From DATJGF01 sp035495315 (GTDB taxonomy: Bacteria; Verrucomicrobiota; Verrucomicrobiia; Limisphaerales; UBA8199): a DNA stretch of 34,349 nt. Within the stretch, counting starts at the first letter, position 1; every line of letters begins with the position of its first letter. The notes beneath the pieces are model-generated. The model saw nothing but the letters and a program-made list of their open reading frames with translations. It was not told the DNA's origin and ran no database searches. The stretch spans positions 1-34,349 of the forward strand of contig DATJGF010000003.1 of NCBI GenBank assembly GCA_035495315.1, in the 5' to 3' direction. Below, piece by piece: positions 33,801-34,349 of this stretch. The position numbers and the translations under genes are program-made.

Positions 33801-34349
33801 CACATTCGGGTTGGCCTTGGCGACAGTGACACTCACCGTGCTGCTAGCCGTGTTGTAGTTGGCGATGTCGATTGGCGTGTAGGTGACGCTCTGCGGGGCC
33901 GTTCCGGCGTTGGGAGCCGTCGAAGGTGTGGTGAAGGCGAAGCTGCCGGCCGGGGTTGCCGAACCGCCACTCAATGTCGCGGAGGCCAGGGTTTGGCCGT
34001 AGGTGATCGAATTGGCGGTCGGCCAGGCGGTCACGGTCGGGTTGGCCTTAGCGACCGTCACACTGACCGAGAAGTTAGTCGTGGTGTAGGTACTGAGGTC
34101 GGTTGGCGTGAACGTCACGCTTTGAGGAGCGGTCCCAGCATTCGGTGCCGTCGAGGGCGTCGTAAAGGCAAACGTGCCGGGAACCGAAGCCGATCCCCCG
34201 CTCAGGGCGGCCGAGGCCAGGGTCTGGCCGTAAACGATCGAGTTGGCTGTCGGCCAGGCGGTAACCGTGGGGGTGGTGCGGGTATCCGAGGAGACGTTTA
34301 GATAACCGGTGGTCGCAGCGAAATAAGTATCATTGTGGAATGTTGCCAA
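30810..34349 (-). CDS. Large secreted repeat protein (MBG/YDG repeats), N-terminus off window
   Basis: At least 1179 residues are read without a start; the frame enters from beyond the right edge, so the real N-terminus and any signal peptide are missing. The N-terminal part has five Ig-like repeats of about 80 residues of the TAWPTA-SITYGQTLASATL-SGGSATPAGSFAFTTP type, and four YDG-type repeats of about 85 residues (VTGITADNKPYDGNTTATL to NYTLTQP). The last part (from about residue 820) contains a separate domain like the TIGR02597 proteins of Verrucomicrobia, ending FNWSMPAQ. It is probably a surface or secreted adhesin or scaffold. It converges with the alcohol dehydrogenase gene. Confidence 0.88.
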   Translation of the reverse strand: MATFHNDTYFAATTGYLNVSSDTRTTPTVTAWPTANSIVYGQTLASAALSGGSASVPGTFAFTTPSTAPNAGTAPQSVTFTPTDLSTYTTTNFSVSVTVAKANPTVTAWPTANSITYGQTLASATLSGGSATPAGSFAFTTPSTAPNAGTAPQSVTYTPIDIANYNTASSTVSVTVAKANPNVTAWPTASAITYGQTLASSTLTGGSATPAGSFAFTTPTTAPNAGTAAQSVTYLPTDTANYNTASSTVSVTVNKADPNVTAWPSATAITYGQTLASSTLSGGSATPAGSFAFTTPTTAPNAGTAAQSVTYTPTDTANYNTASSTVSVTVNPKALTVTGITADNKPYDGNTTATLNTAGAALVGKVGTDDVTLNTAGATGAFADSNVGNGKSVQVSGLTLGGADMGNYTLTQPSVSANITQAGLTVAGIEAENKVYDGTDTATLILSNAVLVGVVSGDTVTLDTNNAAGVFADKNVGTSKVVTISGLALLGADAAKYTLTQPATNADITQASLTVTGITASDKPYDGNTTATLDTTSAALNGVFSGDDVTLNTASAAGAFSDANAGSAKAVQVSGLSISGGDAPNYALTQPTLSANITPADPVVTEWPTATPIIYGQTLASSTLSGGSATPAGSFAFTTPSTTPGAGTATQSVTYTPTDTANYNTASSTVLVTVNPKALTVTGITANDKVYDGNTTATLNTVSAALVGKVGADDVTLNTASASGDFSDANVGTGKTVQVSGLTLGGTDMGNYALTQPTLTASITSPSPGNIDDGLSVWIVLDTGSHYLEMSFRRNKNAAAMGLQYSPQVSGDKQTWFSDNSHVSELSVVPFDSQFDLVTVRALSPITTLAPRFARLIVVATVPSPVQTTSQVWIGTDTAIQGNGGSGTKFTTFSQRMIRPIAAAGTVSSLQNSILTDTNATWTDGQFGTNGIRSYVEFDSGLSADIANSSGGSHTLTLAGSPGGIVSIGDPYRIRSHFTIASLFGTNNETGLKTAQNPAQADNILLQIPETQQTLTIFYFSNSAAQLWLRADFSAASNQIIYPEQGVLVRRIAPGNLDLFASGPVKSGSAIVPVEQGFNLLGTLQSINSLSISALGLYTGSPLTGIASGLNPTAADNLLVVQPDGSTATYFYFKDTHGNESWLDPSFNSANAVPINPGSAFFIHRKPANPAFNWSMPAQ
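32050..34290. repeat. Tandem coding repeats of the MBG/YDG protein
   Basis: The DNA repeats in blocks of about 240-260 bases that encode the Ig-like and YDG units. Blocks at about 33421-33515 and 33661-33755 are almost identical over roughly 90 bases, more than protein constraint requires, so recent duplication or gene conversion is likely. Order along transcription: four Ig-like units, three YDG units, one Ig-like unit, one YDG unit. Confidence 0.75.

Noticed and set aside
32050..34290. CRISPR-like array
   Set aside because: The repeats are 240-260 bases, coding, and without regular short spacers.

Overview
The window looks like accessory and housekeeping-adjacent DNA from a soil verrucomicrobium, in the broad Pedosphaera/Limisphaerales direction. 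This is inferred from content: large secreted proteins with a C-terminal domain seen mainly in Verrucomicrobia (1750-3075 and the minus-strand repeat protein at 30810-34349), an ECF sigma factor beside a serine/threonine kinase with a TPR sensor region (21522-25791), a protein of the DUF4097 type, and interspersed long GC-rich palindromes between genes (11708, 22263, 25823). No rRNA, complete tRNA, integrase, transposase or CRISPR array is visible.

Layout. 1-3600: a secreted protein of unknown function, a 3' fragment of a tRNA-Arg gene (1472-1515) that looks like an integration scar, a secreted right-handed beta-helix protein and a small DUF4279-like protein. 3890-4290: two tiny stress-type proteins (DUF3309 and CsbD). 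4290-4935: gene-poor, with a hairpin, a tandem repeat and a possible decayed coding remnant. 4936-8126: a very GC-rich two-gene unit (a regulator with TPR-like helices and winged helices, then a beta-propeller), followed by a DUF899 thioredoxin-like protein coupled to a small CPxC membrane protein. 8299-10622: a DoxX membrane protein, then a protealysin-type M4 metalloprotease with its probable emfourin inhibitor gene directly downstream.

10851-20939 is read on the minus strand: a DUF4097 protein, a complete tripartite RND efflux operon (adaptor, pump, outer-membrane channel, in transcription order), and a two-gene unit made of a small membrane protein and a fusion of a TVP38/TMEM64 membrane domain with a mercuric reductase-like flavoprotein. 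21308-25791 is a signalling module: a 65-residue stand-alone copy of the kinase N-terminal module, an ECF sigma factor, and the membrane kinase with a TPR sensor region. 26101-30505 is a probable operon: DUF6130 protein, NmrA-like reductase, SDR lacking the usual catalytic Tyr, RidA-like protein, DoxX membrane protein and zinc alcohol dehydrogenase. This looks like handling of reactive carbonyls or other electrophiles. The right edge has a candidate truncated group II intron RNA (30577-30750) and a huge secreted protein built from two repeat types, with its N-terminus outside the window.

The most interesting items are the membrane-anchored flavoprotein fusion, the protease/inhibitor pair, the stand-alone kinase N-terminal module next to the sigma factor, the GC-rich regulator/propeller pair, the SDR with a substituted active-site Tyr, the tRNA-Arg scar and the intron-like RNA. 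All function calls come from reading the sequence by eye; no database search was run.
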